Part shown: piece by piece, positions 18,129 to 28,530 of the stretch
Numbering within the stretch: position 1 is the stretch's first letter
Layout of the letters: every line of letters begins with the position of its first letter
Assembly: GCF_003063575.1 (NCBI RefSeq)
Contig: NZ_NESC01000010.1
Coordinates: forward strand, 62,001 to 126,000
DNA: 64,000 nucleotides
Direction: 5' to 3'
From: Limnohabitans sp. Jir72
GTDB lineage: Bacteria; Pseudomonadota; Gammaproteobacteria; Burkholderiales; Burkholderiaceae_C
The notes under the pieces: generated by a model
Databases searched by the model: none
The model's input: only the letters and a program-made list of their open reading frames with translations
What the model was told of the DNA's origin: nothing
Program-made: the position numbers and the translations under genes

Positions 18129-18773
18129 ATGAGCCTGACCGACTTCTTGTTTCACAGTGACTTGGTCAGCCGCGTGCTGGCTGTGGCCTTGCTGGCGCTG
18201 TCGGTCAGCAGCTGGGTGGTGATCGTCTGGAAATGGCGCTTGCTGTCCCGTGTGAGCCTGGATGTGCGCCGCAGTGTGGCTGCCTTCTGGCAAGCCCCGG
18301 GTTTTGACGCCGCACAACAACGTGTGGCCCAGTTTGACCGGGATGGCTGCGTGACCCCCTTGCTGGAAGCGACCTTGCTGCCTGCAGGCGGCACCCTGGC
18401 TTCGGCGGGTGATCGCCAAAACCAGTTGACCCGTGTGCTGCGCGACGCCTTGCAATCGGTGGTGCGCCGCCTGCAGTGGGGCCAGTTGCTGCTGGCCACG
18501 GCGGGCTCGATTTCACCTTTCGTCGGCTTGCTGGGCACCGTTTGGGGCATTCTCAACGCCCTGACGGGCATGGCCGAGGCAGGCCAATTGACCATCGACA
18601 AAGTCGCTGGACCCGTGGGTGAACCCCTGGTCATGACCGCTGCCGGTCTGGCGGTGGCCATTCCGGCCGTGCTGGGCTACAACCTGCTGGGCCGTCGCGT
18701 GGCCATCATCGAAGCCGAGCTGGAAGGCTTTGCCCATGATGTGCGCGGCCTGCTGACCGACCCGCAGGACTGA
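18129..18773 (+). CDS. exbB: MotA/TolQ/ExbB-family proton channel protein
   Basis: The 214-residue protein has three hydrophobic segments (about residues 10-32, 110-135 and 160-182) and the family core ATAGSISPFVGLLGTVWGILNALTGMAEAG...GEPLVMTAAGLAVAIPAV. With its ExbD partner it should use the proton motive force to energise either TonB-dependent import or the Tol-Pal system. The absence of tolA, tolB, pal or tonB nearby leaves the choice open. Three bases separate it from exbD. Confidence 0.88.
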   Translation: MSLTDFLFHSDLVSRVLAVALLALSVSSWVVIVWKWRLLSRVSLDVRRSVAAFWQAPGFDAAQQRVAQFDRDGCVTPLLEATLLPAGGTLASAGDRQNQLTRVLRDALQSVVRRLQWGQLLLATAGSISPFVGLLGTVWGILNALTGMAEAGQLTIDKVAGPVGEPLVMTAAGLAVAIPAVLGYNLLGRRVAIIEAELEGFAHDVRGLLTDPQD

Positions 18774-18776
18774 GCC

Positions 18777-19205
18777 ATGGCCTTCGGCCGCCTGTCCTCC
18801 TCCAAGGCCGATGCGCCCATGAGCGAGATCAACGTCACGCCCATGGTCGACGTGATGCTGGTCCTGCTGGTGATCTTCATCCTCACCGCCCCCCTGTTGA
18901 CCAGCGCCATCCGCATGGACTTGCCCCAGGCCGAAGGCGGCGAGGCGGGCGCTTCGCCCCAGGCCCTGTCGCTGGTGGTGGACGCCCAAGGCACGGTCTA
19001 CCTGGCCGACAAGCCCATCACCCCGGAAGCCCTGCGCCAGCGCTTGGCCGAGGCCGCCAAACGCAACCCCAACACCGAGCTGGAGCTGCGCGCCGACGAA
19101 TCCGTGCCTTACGGCCGCGTGGTCGAAACCATGGGCCTGGCCCAAAAAGCAGGCCTGTCCCGCATCGGCTTCGTCGCCCAGACCCCGTCCACCCCCAAGC
19201 GCTGA
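18777..19205 (+). CDS. exbD: ExbD/TolR-family energy-transducing protein
   Basis: The 142-residue protein has a short cytoplasmic start, one membrane segment (VDVMLVLLVIFILTAPLL) containing the conserved aspartate needed for proton use, and a periplasmic domain. MSEINVTPMVDVMLVLLVIFI is the ExbD/TolR signature. It is the partner of the preceding ExbB-like protein. About 127 bases without other obvious features separate it from leuS. Confidence 0.9.
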   Translation: MAFGRLSSSKADAPMSEINVTPMVDVMLVLLVIFILTAPLLTSAIRMDLPQAEGGEAGASPQALSLVVDAQGTVYLADKPITPEALRQRLAEAAKRNPNTELELRADESVPYGRVVETMGLAQKAGLSRIGFVAQTPSTPKR

Positions 19206-19332
19206 GCCATCACCTACCCAGGTGCAAAGCTGGGGGGTGAACACCTTTAGCGCATGAGCCCGCAGGGAGGCAGGCCCCAGCGCACCTCAAACAAGCGAGC
19301 CCCAGACCCAGCGCCCTCTACAATCGACCCCT

Positions 19333-22092
19333 ATGCAAGACAAGTACAACCACCTCGAAGTCGAACCCGCAGCACAGGCCCGCTGGACGGCCCGCGATGC
19401 CTACCGCGTCACCGAAGACGCCAGCAAAAAGAAGTTCTACGCCTGCTCGATGCTGCCTTACCCCAGCGGCAAGCTGCACATGGGCCACGTGCGCAACTAC
19501 ACCATCAACGACATGCTCACGCGCAGCCTGCGCATGAAGGGCTACAACGTCTTGATGCCCATGGGCTGGGATGCCTTTGGTCTGCCCGCCGAAAACGCCG
19601 CTTTGAAAAACGGCGTGCCCCCGGCCAAATGGACGTACGAGAACATCGCGTACATGAAAAAGCAGATGCAGGCCATGGGCTTGGCCATCGACTGGTCGCG
19701 CGAAGTCGCCACCTGCGACCCGACTTATTACAAGTGGAACCAGTGGTTGTTCCTCAAGATGCTTGAAAAAGGCATCGCCTACCGCAAGACCCAAGTCGTG
19801 AACTGGGACCCGGTTGACCAGACCGTGCTGGCCAACGAGCAGGTGATTGACGGCCGCGGCTGGCGCACCGGTGCGCTGGTCGAAAAGCGCGAGATCCCCG
19901 GTTACTACTTGAACATCACCGCTTATGCGCAAGAGCTGCTGGACCATGTGCAGCTGGGCAACGACAAGGCCACCTTGAACGGCTGGCCCGACAAAGTGCG
20001 CCTGATGCAGGAAAACTGGATCGGCAAGAGCGAAGGTGTGCGCTTTGCTTTCACGCACACCATCGCTGGCGCTGACGGCGCTTTGATCGGCGAGGGCAAG
20101 ATGTATGTCTTCACCACCCGGGCCGACACCATCATGGGGGTGACTTTTTGCGCCGTGGCGGCTGAGCACCCTTTGGCTTTGCACGCTGCCGCATCGAACC
20201 CTGCTTTGGCCGCTTTCCTGGAAGAGTGCAAGAGCGGCGGCACGACCGAAGCCGAGTTGGCCACGCAAGAGAAAAAGGGCATGGCCACGGGCCTGTTCGT
20301 GACGCACCCGATCACCGGCGCACAGGTTGAGGTCTGGGTCGGCAACTACGTGCTCATGAGCTACGGCGACGGTGCTGTCATGGGCGTGCCTGCGCACGAC
20401 GAACGTGACTTCGCGTTTGCTTTGAAGTACGCCTTGCCGATCCAGCAAGTCGTCGCTCAGCGTGGGACGGCCTTGTCGTCGCCTGCGTCGGGCGCTACAG
20501 ACGCCATCTCATCGTTGCCCAACGCAGGCAACGCCAAGGCCTCTTTTGACGCAACGACCTGGGCAGAGTGGTATGCGACCAAAGACGGTGTGTGCGTCAA
20601 CTCCGGCGAACTCGATGGTCTGACCCAAAAAGCCGCCGTCACCCAAGTGGCCGAGTTGCTCGCTGCCAAAGGCTTGGGCGAGAAGAAAACCACCTGGCGT
20701 CTGCGCGACTGGGGCGTGAGCCGCCAGCGCTACTGGGGCACGCCGATCCCGATCATCCATTGCGATGAACACGGTGCGGTGCCCGTGCCCGAAAAAGACC
20801 TGCCAGTGGTCTTGCCGCAAGACTGTATCCCCGACGGCTCGGGCAACCCGCTGCACAAGCACGAAGGTTTTCACGCGGGTGTGACTTGCCCCGTGTGCGG
20901 CAAAGCGGCCCGCCGCGAGACCGACACCATGGACACCTTCGTGGATTCGTCCTGGTACTTCATGCGGTATTGCGACCCGACCAACACCGAGAAGATGGTG
21001 GCCGAGGGGGCGGATTACTGGATGCCGATGGATCAATACATCGGCGGCATCGAGCACGCCATCTTGCACCTCTTGTACGCCCGTTTCTGGACCAAAGTCA
21101 TGCGTGATCTGGGGCTGGTCAAGGTCGATGAACCCTTCACCAAGTTGCTCACGCAAGGCATGGTGCTCAACCACATTTATTCGCGCCGCACAGCCAAGGG
21201 TGGCAAGGACTATTTCTGGCCGCACGACGTCGAGCATGTGCTGGACGAGACCGGCAAAGTGGTGGGAGCCAAGCTCAAGAACGAAGCCGACAGCGGCGAC
21301 GGCCGTCTGCCTGTGGGCACCGCCATCGACTACGAAGGCGTGGGCACCATGTCCAAGTCCAAGAACAACGGCGTGGACCCACAAGACCTGATCGAGCGCT
21401 ACGGCGCTGACACGGCCCGCCTGTACACCATGTTCACCGCGCCCCCCGAGGTGACGCTGGAGTGGAACGACGCCGCCGTGGAAGGCAGCTACCGTTTTCT
21501 GCGCCGAGTGTGGAACTTTGGCGTCAAGCACGAAGCCACCTTGAAAGCCGGCATCGCGGTGGACCGCAGCCAGACGGTGGAATTTGGCAAGGCTGCCAAG
21601 GCCCTGCGCCTGGATATCCACACCGTGCTCAAACAGGCCAATTACGACTACGAGCGCATGCAGTACAACACCGTCGTCTCGGCGGTGATGAAGATGCTCA
21701 ACACGCTGGAAGATGCCGCTTTGTCGGACAACGCTGAAGATTCGGCCGCTTTGGCTGAAGGCTTCTCCATCCTGTTGCGCGTTTTGTACCCCGCTTGCCC
21801 GCACATTGCCGAGCAGCTGTGGACCGAGTTGGGTTATGCCGCTTGCTGTGGCGAGTTGCTTGATGTGGCCTGGCCCGGTGTGGACGAGTCGGCCTTGCAG
21901 CGCGACGAGCTCGAACTCATGCTGCAGATCAACGGCAAGCTGCGCGGTGCCATCTTGGTGCCTGCCAGCGCCGACAAAGCGCAGATCGAAGCCGCAGCGC
22001 TGGCGAGCGAAGCTTTCATCAAGCAAGCCGAAGGCGCTGCGCCCAAGAAAGTGATCGTGGTGCCAGGCCGCCTGGTCAACATCGTCGTCTGA
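19333..22092 (+). CDS. leuS: Leucyl-tRNA synthetase
   Basis: LeuS charges tRNA-Leu. The 919-residue protein carries the HIGH-type motif [13 protein letters not shown] near residue 49, the KMSKS-type motif [12 protein letters not shown] near residue 673, and an anticodon-binding domain. It is about 60 residues longer than E. coli LeuS. Part of the excess is a Ser/Ala/Gly-rich segment ([20 protein letters not shown]) in the editing-domain region, just after [15 protein letters not shown]. First gene of the leuS-lptE-holA-proA run. Confidence 0.97.
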   Translation: MQDKYNHLEVEPAAQARWTARDAYRVTEDASKKKFYACSMLPYPSGKLHMGHVRNYTINDMLTRSLRMKGYNVLMPMGWDAFGLPAENAALKNGVPPAKWTYENIAYMKKQMQAMGLAIDWSREVATCDPTYYKWNQWLFLKMLEKGIAYRKTQVVNWDPVDQTVLANEQVIDGRGWRTGALVEKREIPGYYLNITAYAQELLDHVQLGNDKATLNGWPDKVRLMQENWIGKSEGVRFAFTHTIAGADGALIGEGKMYVFTTRADTIMGVTFCAVAAEHPLALHAAASNPALAAFLEECKSGGTTEAELATQEKKGMATGLFVTHPITGAQVEVWVGNYVLMSYGDGAVMGVPAHDERDFAFALKYALPIQQVVAQRGTALSSPASGATDAISSLPNAGNAKASFDATTWAEWYATKDGVCVNSGELDGLTQKAAVTQVAELLAAKGLGEKKTTWRLRDWGVSRQRYWGTPIPIIHCDEHGAVPVPEKDLPVVLPQDCIPDGSGNPLHKHEGFHAGVTCPVCGKAARRETDTMDTFVDSSWYFMRYCDPTNTEKMVAEGADYWMPMDQYIGGIEHAILHLLYARFWTKVMRDLGLVKVDEPFTKLLTQGMVLNHIYSRRTAKGGKDYFWPHDVEHVLDETGKVVGAKLKNEADSGDGRLPVGTAIDYEGVGTMSKSKNNGVDPQDLIERYGADTARLYTMFTAPPEVTLEWNDAAVEGSYRFLRRVWNFGVKHEATLKAGIAVDRSQTVEFGKAAKALRLDIHTVLKQANYDYERMQYNTVVSAVMKMLNTLEDAALSDNAEDSAALAEGFSILLRVLYPACPHIAEQLWTELGYAACCGELLDVAWPGVDESALQRDELELMLQINGKLRGAILVPASADKAQIEAAALASEAFIKQAEGAAPKKVIVVPGRLVNIVV

Positions 22093-22100
22093 AAGCCCGC

Positions 22101-22655
22101 ATGAACGCTTCGCGCCGCCGTCTCCTGATTGCTTTGGCGATCGCTCCGGCGATGGCCTTGACGGCTTGTGGCTTTGCGCTCCGTCAGACGCAGGACTTCC
22201 CGTTCAAGACCCTGTACGGTAATTTTTCGGACACCTCGCCCTTGGGCGTGGAGTTGCGCCGCAACTTGCTGGGTTCTGGCCGCATTGACCTGGTGACCGA
22301 CCCCAAGAAAATGCCGGACGCCGATGCCATCCTCGACATCTTGAGCGAAGTTCGCCAGCAGGTGGTGGTGGGCATGAATGCCTCCGGTCAGGTGCGCGAG
22401 ATGCAGCTGCGCTTGCGCGTGGGATTCAGGTTGCGTACCCCGGACGGTGAAGAGTGGATCGAGCCTGTTGAGCTTTACCAGCAGCGCGATTTGAGCTTCA
22501 CGGAAACTGGCGCGCTGTCCAAGGAAATCGAAATGGGCATGATGTACCGCGACATGCAAACGGACATCGTGCAGCAAATCATGCGGCGCTTGTCGATCGT
22601 CAAGCCGCGCAAACCTGTGCCCGCCCCCGTGCCTGCACCGGCTGCCAAACCCTGA
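22101..22655 (+). CDS. lptE: LPS-assembly lipoprotein LptE
   Basis: LptE plugs the LptD barrel and helps place lipopolysaccharide in the outer leaflet of the outer membrane. The 184-residue protein has a signal peptide ending in the lipobox LTAC (cysteine near residue 15) and then GFALRQTQDFPFKTLYGNF, typical of the family. A proline/alanine-rich tail (VPAPVPAPAAKP) closes it. Only 8 bases from leuS and 10 from holA, so translation is likely coupled; this order is conserved in Burkholderiales. Confidence 0.93.
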   Translation: MNASRRRLLIALAIAPAMALTACGFALRQTQDFPFKTLYGNFSDTSPLGVELRRNLLGSGRIDLVTDPKKMPDADAILDILSEVRQQVVVGMNASGQVREMQLRLRVGFRLRTPDGEEWIEPVELYQQRDLSFTETGALSKEIEMGMMYRDMQTDIVQQIMRRLSIVKPRKPVPAPVPAPAAKP

Positions 22656-22665
22656 CGCCTGAGCG

Positions 22666-23718
22666 ATGCAACTGGCCCTTCCTCAGCTGAGTGCGCACCT
22701 GCAAAAAGGCTTGCGCAGCCTCTACACCTTGCACGGCGACGAAGCCTTGCTCATTCAGGAGGCGGCCGATGCCATTCGTGCCGCCGCCCGTGCGCAGGGC
22801 TACACCGAACGCACGGTGCACACTGTGGCGGGCACACACTTTGACTGGAGCGAAGTGCTGGCCGCTGGTGGCTCCATGAGCCTGTTCGCCGACAAGCAAA
22901 TCGTGGAAGTGCGCATCCCCTCGGGCAAGCCCGGCAAAGAGGGCAGCCCCGCGATCCAGCAGTTGGCCGATTCGGCGCAGGGCAACGACAGCACGCTGAC
23001 CTTGTTCTTGTTGCCCCGCCTGGATGCCGCCACCCGCAAAGGCGCTTGGTTCGGTGCGCTGGAAGGCGCGGGCGTGACCCTTCAGATCGATCCGGTGGAG
23101 CGCAACGCCTTGCCGCAATGGATCGCCCAGCGCTTGCAGCGTCAGGGTCAAAGCGTTGCCGCAGGCGAAGAAGGCCAGCGCACCTTGCAGTTCTTTGCCG
23201 ACCGCGTGGAAGGCAACTTGTTGGCAGCGCACCAAGAGATCCAGAAACTCGGTTTGCTCCATCCCGCGGGCGAACTCAGCCAAGACCAGGTCGAGGCGGC
23301 TGTGCTCAACGTGGCGCGTTACGACGTGTTCAAGCTGTCCGAGTCGGTCTTGTCGGGGCAGGTCTCGCGTGTGCAGCGCATGCTCGATGGCCTGCAGGCC
23401 GAAGGCGAGGCGGCCGTGTTGGTGCACTACACACTGGCCGAAGACATCCGCGCCTTGAAGCGTGTGAAAGACGCCATGGCCGCAGGCAAGCCCTTGCCCA
23501 TGGCCCTGCGTGAGCAGCGTGTCTGGGGCCCACGTGAACGTTTGTTCGAACGTGTCTTGCCACGCTTGTCAGAAGCTCGCCTGAGCGGCTTGCTGCAGTC
23601 GGCCCATCAGGTGGACGGCATCGTCAAAGGCCTGAAGGTGCCGGATTGGCCCACCGACCCTTGGCAAGCTTTGGGTCGTCTGGCTATGCGTTTTTCGCGC
23701 ATGTGCATGGTGCGGTGA
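22666..23718 (+). CDS. holA: DNA polymerase III subunit delta
   Basis: HolA is the clamp-loader subunit that opens the beta clamp. The 350-residue protein shows the family start LSAHLQKGLRSLYTLHGDEALLIQEAADAIRAAA, the segment LPQWIAQRLQRQG, and FFADRVEGNLLAAHQEIQKL, where the degenerate AAA+ sensor lies. Length matches E. coli HolA (343). Placement between lptE and proA is the standard order for the group. Confidence 0.94.
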   Translation: MQLALPQLSAHLQKGLRSLYTLHGDEALLIQEAADAIRAAARAQGYTERTVHTVAGTHFDWSEVLAAGGSMSLFADKQIVEVRIPSGKPGKEGSPAIQQLADSAQGNDSTLTLFLLPRLDAATRKGAWFGALEGAGVTLQIDPVERNALPQWIAQRLQRQGQSVAAGEEGQRTLQFFADRVEGNLLAAHQEIQKLGLLHPAGELSQDQVEAAVLNVARYDVFKLSESVLSGQVSRVQRMLDGLQAEGEAAVLVHYTLAEDIRALKRVKDAMAAGKPLPMALREQRVWGPRERLFERVLPRLSEARLSGLLQSAHQVDGIVKGLKVPDWPTDPWQALGRLAMRFSRMCMVR

Positions 23719-23763
23719 TTCCAGCGCTGCGCTATCCCCTTGGCATCTGCGAAAATGGGCCCC

Positions 23764-25035
23764 ATGAACACCGTTGAACACGTCCAAACCCTCGGGCAAC
23801 AGGCCAAAAAAGCCTCGGCCCTGATGGCCAAGGCCTCGGCTGCCGTCAAAAACCAGGCCCTGCGCCGACTGGCGGCTTTGCTGCGCGAGAACACCCAAGC
23901 CTTGCAGCAGGACAACGCCAAGGATTTGGCCCGCGCCCAGGCCAATGGCCTGTCCGAGCCCATGGTGGATCGCCTGAAACTCACCCCCAAAGTCCTGGAA
24001 ACCTGTGCCCAAGGCTGCGAGCAGCTGGCGGTCATGCCCGATGTGATCGGCGAAATTTTGGGCATGAAGCAGCAGCCCAGCGGCATCCGTGTGGGCCAGA
24101 TGCGTGTGCCCATTGGCGTGTTTGGCATGATTTTCGAGAGCCGCCCCAATGTCACCATTGAGGCTGCCAGCCTGTCGATCAAGAGCGGCAACGCTTGCAT
24201 CCTGCGTGGTGGCTCAGAGGCGATTGAATCGAACAAGGCTTTGGCCAAGCTGGTACAACAAGCTTTGGTCGAGAGCGACTTGCCTGTGGATGCGGTGCAA
24301 TTGGTGCAAACCACCGACCGCGCCGCCGTGGGCCAGTTGATCACCATGCCCCAGTTTGTGGACGTGATCATTCCGCGTGGCGGCAAAGGCTTGATCGAGC
24401 GCATCAGCGCCGAGGCCAAGGTCCCTGTCATCAAGCACTTGGATGGCAATTGCCACACCTATGTGGACGACCCCTGCGACATCGACATGGCCGTTCGGGT
24501 GGCCGACAACGCCAAAACCCAAAAGTACAGCCCGTGCAACGCCAGTGAGAGTTTGCTGGTGGCCAAGGGCGTGGCGGCCGAGTTCCTGCCCAAGATTGGC
24601 GCCATTTATGCCGCCAAAGGCGTCGAGATGCGTTGCTGCCCGAAGGCCAAAGCCATTCTGCGTCAGGTCAGCGGTGCCCAGCTGCAAGACGCCACGGAGC
24701 AAGATTGGTCCGAGGAGTACCTGGCGCCCATCATCAGCGTCAAGGTGGTGGATGGTTTGGACGAGGCGATTGCCCACATCAACCACTACAGCAGCCACCA
24801 CACTGAAGCCATCCTGACGCGTGATCACATGCACGCCCAGCGCTTTTTGCGCGAGGTCGACTCGTCCAGCGTGATGGTCAACGCCAGCACCCGCTTTGCC
24901 GATGGTTTTGAGTACGGTCTGGGTGCCGAGATCGGCATCAGCACCGACAAATTCCACGCGCGGGGTCCGGTGGGCATTGAAGGCCTGACCTCGCTCAAGT
25001 ACGTGGTGCTGGGCGAAGGCGAAGTCCGTACCTGA
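23764..25035 (+). CDS. proA: Glutamate-5-semialdehyde dehydrogenase
   Basis: ProA reduces gamma-glutamyl phosphate in proline synthesis. The 423-residue protein has the aldehyde-dehydrogenase fold with [38 protein letters not shown] and the region [11 protein letters not shown] containing the active-site cysteine. I chose the ATG at 23764 ([13 protein letters not shown]) over the ORF-track start eight codons earlier because it fits the usual family N-terminus. proB is not in the window. Confidence 0.95.
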   Translation: MNTVEHVQTLGQQAKKASALMAKASAAVKNQALRRLAALLRENTQALQQDNAKDLARAQANGLSEPMVDRLKLTPKVLETCAQGCEQLAVMPDVIGEILGMKQQPSGIRVGQMRVPIGVFGMIFESRPNVTIEAASLSIKSGNACILRGGSEAIESNKALAKLVQQALVESDLPVDAVQLVQTTDRAAVGQLITMPQFVDVIIPRGGKGLIERISAEAKVPVIKHLDGNCHTYVDDPCDIDMAVRVADNAKTQKYSPCNASESLLVAKGVAAEFLPKIGAIYAAKGVEMRCCPKAKAILRQVSGAQLQDATEQDWSEEYLAPIISVKVVDGLDEAIAHINHYSSHHTEAILTRDHMHAQRFLREVDSSSVMVNASTRFADGFEYGLGAEIGISTDKFHARGPVGIEGLTSLKYVVLGEGEVRT

Positions 25036-25132
25036 GCGCACGCAGTTTTTGCGACCATGTCCGGTAGGTGCTTGTATTGGCACCCACCGGCCCCATATCA
25101 TTTCTCAGTTTCCGTTCACCGAAGGCCAACCC

Positions 25133-26428
25133 ATGGTTCCCCATCTCGTCACCGCCCTCAATGGCCCCATCAATGAGCTCGAGCAGCGCATCCTCGACTC
25201 GATGCCTGCTATCGAACGCTGGTTCCGCCTGGAGTGGATGGAGCACACGCCACCGTTCTACACCTCGGTGGACATCCGCAACGCGGGCTTCAAGCTCGCG
25301 CCGGTCGACACCAACCTCTACCCCGGCGGCTGGAACAACCTGACGCCCGAAATGCTGCCTTTGGCGGTGCAGGCGGCGCAGGCGGCCATCGAAAAGATCT
25401 GCCCCGAGGCCAAAAACCTGCTGATCATTCCCGAAAACCACACGCGCAATACCTTCTACCTGACCAATGTGTTGCAACTGCAGCGCATCTTCCACATGGC
25501 GGGCCTGAACGTGCGGGTGGGCTCGATCAACCCCGAGATCAAGGAAGCCACCACCATTGAGCTGCCCAATGGTGAAAGCATCACCCTGGAGCCGGTGGTG
25601 CGCAGCAAGCACCGCTTGGGCCTCAAGGACTTTGACCCCTGCACCATCTTGCTCAACAACGACCTGTCGGCCGGAGCCCCGGGCATCCTCGAAGAATTGC
25701 ACGAGCAATTTTTGCTGCCGCCCCTGCATGCGGGCTGGAGCGTGCGCCGCAAGACCAAGCACTTTCAGAGCTACGAAGAGGTGGCCAAGCGCTTTGGCAA
25801 GCTGCTGGGCATCGACCCATGGCTGATCAACCCCATGTTCAGCCAGTGCGGCGACGTGAACTTTGCCGAAGGCACGGGCATGGAATGCCTGCGCAGCAAC
25901 GTGGACGCGCTGCTGACCAAGATCAAGCGCAAATACAAGGAATACGGCATCAACGAAAAGCCCTTTGTGGTCGTCAAGGCAGACAACGGCACCTATGGCA
26001 TGGGCATCATGACGGTGCGCGATATGGCCGATCTGGACCAACTCAACCGCAAGACCCGCAACAAGATGAACGTCATCAAGGACGGCCAAACCGTCAACGA
26101 TGTGATCATCCAGGAAGGTGTGTTGACCAACGAGCGCATCAACGACGCCGTGGCCGAACCGGTGGTTTACATGATGGACCGCTACGTGGTGGGGGGGTTT
26201 TACCGCGTGCACGCCGAACGCGGCGTGGACGAAAACCTGAACGCCCCGGGTGCCAGCTTTGTGCCTTTGGCCTTTGCCGACACCCCGCACCTGCCCCAGC
26301 CAGGCATCAAACCCGGTGCCAGCGTGCCCAACCGCTTTTACATGTACGGCGTGATTGGCCGACTGGCCATGCTGGCGGCCAGCTATGAGCTGGAAGCGAC
26401 CGATCCCGAGGCCGAGGTCTACGACTGA
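25133..26428 (+). CDS. gshA: Glutamate-cysteine ligase, T. ferrooxidans type
   Basis: This enzyme makes gamma-glutamylcysteine, the first step of glutathione synthesis. The 431-residue protein, beginning MVPHLVTALNGPINELEQRILDSMPAIERWFR, matches the family first described in acidithiobacilli and common in betaproteobacteria, which is unrelated in sequence to enterobacterial GshA. Conserved stretches include SAGAPGILEELHEQ and VVKADNGTYGMGIMTV. The start at 25133 removes a 28-residue ORF-track extension without family similarity. It follows proA by about 100 bases. Confidence 0.9.
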   Translation: MVPHLVTALNGPINELEQRILDSMPAIERWFRLEWMEHTPPFYTSVDIRNAGFKLAPVDTNLYPGGWNNLTPEMLPLAVQAAQAAIEKICPEAKNLLIIPENHTRNTFYLTNVLQLQRIFHMAGLNVRVGSINPEIKEATTIELPNGESITLEPVVRSKHRLGLKDFDPCTILLNNDLSAGAPGILEELHEQFLLPPLHAGWSVRRKTKHFQSYEEVAKRFGKLLGIDPWLINPMFSQCGDVNFAEGTGMECLRSNVDALLTKIKRKYKEYGINEKPFVVVKADNGTYGMGIMTVRDMADLDQLNRKTRNKMNVIKDGQTVNDVIIQEGVLTNERINDAVAEPVVYMMDRYVVGGFYRVHAERGVDENLNAPGASFVPLAFADTPHLPQPGIKPGASVPNRFYMYGVIGRLAMLAASYELEATDPEAEVYD

Positions 26429-26513
26429 AGTTGCTGCACTGCAACAAATTGTCGCCAAAACCGGTGACATGCCCGCTTGAACGGGCGCAAAATAGCGAAC
26501 TTCAAGTTTCAAA

Positions 26514-26532
26514 GCCTGACTTGCGGTCAGGC
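26514..26532 (+). promoter_or_regulatory. Hairpin over the expected kup ribosome-binding site
   Basis: GCCTGAC-TTGCG-GTCAGGC is a perfect 7-bp stem with a 5-base loop ending 8 bases before the GTG start of kup. The only purine-rich sequence that could bind 16S rRNA (GTCAGG) lies in its 3' arm. Confidence 0.45.
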
Positions 26533-26540
26533 CACTCTTT

Positions 26541-28409
26541 GTGTCTTCTACAAAATCTTCGCTCGCCACCCTGACTCTGGGCGCCATTGGCGTGGTTTAC
26601 GGCGACATCGGCACCAGCGTGCTGTATGCCTTCAAGGAAGTTTTTGCCAGCGGCCATGTGCCGGTGACGCCAGAAAACATCTTGGGTGTGCTTTCCTTGT
26701 TTTTCTGGGCTTTGACGCTGATCGTTTCCCTCAAATATGTCTCGTTGATCATGCGGGCAGACAACCACGGTGAAGGGGGCTTGATGGCTTTGCTGGCCTT
26801 GGCCTCCAGCTCGGTCAAGGACCGACCCCGCACGCGTTCCGCCTTGCTCATGATCGGTGTTTTTGGCGTGGCACTGTTCTTTGGTGATGGCATCATCACC
26901 CCGGCCATTTCGGTGTTGTCTGCTGTGGAAGGTCTGGAAATCATGACCCCCTATGCCAAGCCTTATGTGGTGCCGATTTCCCTTTTTGTGCTGGTCTTGT
27001 TGTTCATGGTTCAGCGCCGTGGCACACAGCACATTGGTAAATTCTTCGGACCGGTGACAGTGGTCTGGTTTTTGGCCATTGGCGCTTTGGGATTGGTTCA
27101 TGTGATGGACAACCCTTCCGTCTTGATGGCGCTGTCGCCTTACTATGCCTTCACTTTCGCACTGCACCATGGCTACATTGCCTTCATCGTGTTGGGCGCG
27201 GTGTTTCTGTGTTTGACGGGGGCGGAGGCCTTGTACGCTGACATGGGGCACTTTGGCAAAAAACCGATCCAGCTGGCCTGGTTTGGCTTGGTCATGCCTT
27301 CACTGGTGCTGAACTATTTCGGACAAGGGGCTTTGGTCCTGAAGAATCCGAAGGCCGTTGAGAACCCCTTTTACTTATTGGCCCCAGAGTGGGCCATGTT
27401 GACCATGGTGGTGTTGGCCACGATGGCAACGGTCATTGCATCGCAAGCCCTGATATCGGGTGCATTTTCGGCCACCAAGCAAACCATCCAGTTGGGTTAT
27501 CTGCCGCGCCTTCGCATCTTGCACACCTCTGAAAGTGATACGGGTCAAATCTACATTCCCGCTGTGAACTGGACCTTGCTGGCCGGCGTGATTTTGGCCG
27601 TGACCTTGTTTGGCTCGTCCACAGCGCTGGCGGCGGCTTATGGCATTTCGGTGAGTTTGGTGATGATCATCACCACCGCACTGACGTTCTTTGTTTTGCG
27701 TTATGGTTGGTCGTACCCCTTGCCAGTGGCTTTGCTGGCCACGGGCTTTTTCTTTGTCATCGATCTGGTGTTCTTTGCCTCCAACTCCTTGAAGATTTTT
27801 CAGGGCGGTTGGTTCCCCTTGCTCATGGCCATGGGGTTTTATGTCATTTTGTCGACTTGGCATGAAGGTCGTCGTTTGCTGGGTCAGGCTTTGCGTCAGG
27901 ATGCCTTGAGTCTTCAGGACTTTCTGGATGCTGTGTTTGTGGCCCCGCCGTTGCGAGTGCCTGGCACCGCAGTTTTCATGACGTCCGAGCAGGGCACCGT
28001 GCCCAATGCGTTGTTGCACAACCTCAAGCACAACAAGGTTTTGCATGCGCAAAATCTGTTCGTGACCGTGCGCAGCCACGAGGTGCCGCGCATCGATCTG
28101 GCCCAGCGACTCGACGTCTTGCCCTTGGGCCACGAATGCTGGCAAGTGACCGTCAACTACGGTTTCAAGGACGATCCAGACTTGCCAACCGCCTTGGCCA
28201 AGCTCGACGGCCTCGGTTGCAAGATGGACCCCATGATGACCAGCTACTTTTTGTCCCGCGATATCGTGATCTCCACCATTGGCGGCGGTATGGCCACTTG
28301 GCGCGAAAAGCTCTTTGCCCAGATGCACCATAACGCCAGTGCTGCGGCCGAGTTCCTGAACCTGCCGACCAACGCCGTGGTCGAGTTGGGCTCTAAGATC
28401 GAGATCTGA
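26541..28409 (+). CDS. kup: Low-affinity potassium transporter Kup
   Basis: Kup imports K+ with protons across the inner membrane. The 622-residue protein starts [28 protein letters not shown], the diagnostic N-terminal signature, has about twelve membrane segments and a C-terminal cytoplasmic domain of about 170 residues. The start is GTG at 26541; there is no in-frame ATG close by, and the family N-terminus begins within ten residues. Length equals that of E. coli Kup (622). A repeat-type hairpin follows the stop. Confidence 0.94.
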   Translation: MSSTKSSLATLTLGAIGVVYGDIGTSVLYAFKEVFASGHVPVTPENILGVLSLFFWALTLIVSLKYVSLIMRADNHGEGGLMALLALASSSVKDRPRTRSALLMIGVFGVALFFGDGIITPAISVLSAVEGLEIMTPYAKPYVVPISLFVLVLLFMVQRRGTQHIGKFFGPVTVVWFLAIGALGLVHVMDNPSVLMALSPYYAFTFALHHGYIAFIVLGAVFLCLTGAEALYADMGHFGKKPIQLAWFGLVMPSLVLNYFGQGALVLKNPKAVENPFYLLAPEWAMLTMVVLATMATVIASQALISGAFSATKQTIQLGYLPRLRILHTSESDTGQIYIPAVNWTLLAGVILAVTLFGSSTALAAAYGISVSLVMIITTALTFFVLRYGWSYPLPVALLATGFFFVIDLVFFASNSLKIFQGGWFPLLMAMGFYVILSTWHEGRRLLGQALRQDALSLQDFLDAVFVAPPLRVPGTAVFMTSEQGTVPNALLHNLKHNKVLHAQNLFVTVRSHEVPRIDLAQRLDVLPLGHECWQVTVNYGFKDDPDLPTALAKLDGLGCKMDPMMTSYFLSRDIVISTIGGGMATWREKLFAQMHHNASAAAEFLNLPTNAVVELGSKIEI

Positions 28410-28417
28410 TCTGTGTC

Positions 28418-28438
28418 ATGCCGGACTTGATCCGGCAT
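28418..28438 (+). repeat. Palindrome ATGCCGGA-TCCGGCAT after kup
   Basis: ATGCCGGA-CTTGA-TCCGGCAT is a perfect 8-bp stem nine bases after the kup stop. The sequence GTCATGCCGGACTTGATCCGGCATCC is widespread as an intergenic repeat in several proteobacteria. It may stabilise or end the kup transcript; there is no T run. Confidence 0.6.
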
Positions 28439-28503
28439 CCATGGGCTTGACCTGCATGGACCTCACATCGCGCGCGGGGTGACGAAAATAAATCGTGCTC
28501 AAA

Positions 28504-28530
28504 ATCAATTGGGGTCAGATCCCAATTGAT
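28504..28530 (-). terminator. Palindrome forming the end of psd, probable terminator
   Basis: Read on the minus strand, ATCAATTGGG-ATCTGAC-CCCAATTGAT is a perfect 10-bp stem with a 7-base loop followed by TTTT(G). It encodes the last eight residues and overlaps the stop codon of psd. Confidence 0.65.

Noticed and set aside
20509-22026. 505-residue minus-strand ORF over leuS
   Set aside because: Shadow of leuS, with no motif of its own.
24995-26587. 530-residue minus-strand ORF over gshA
   Set aside because: Shadow of gshA, with no motif and no plausible ribosome-binding site.
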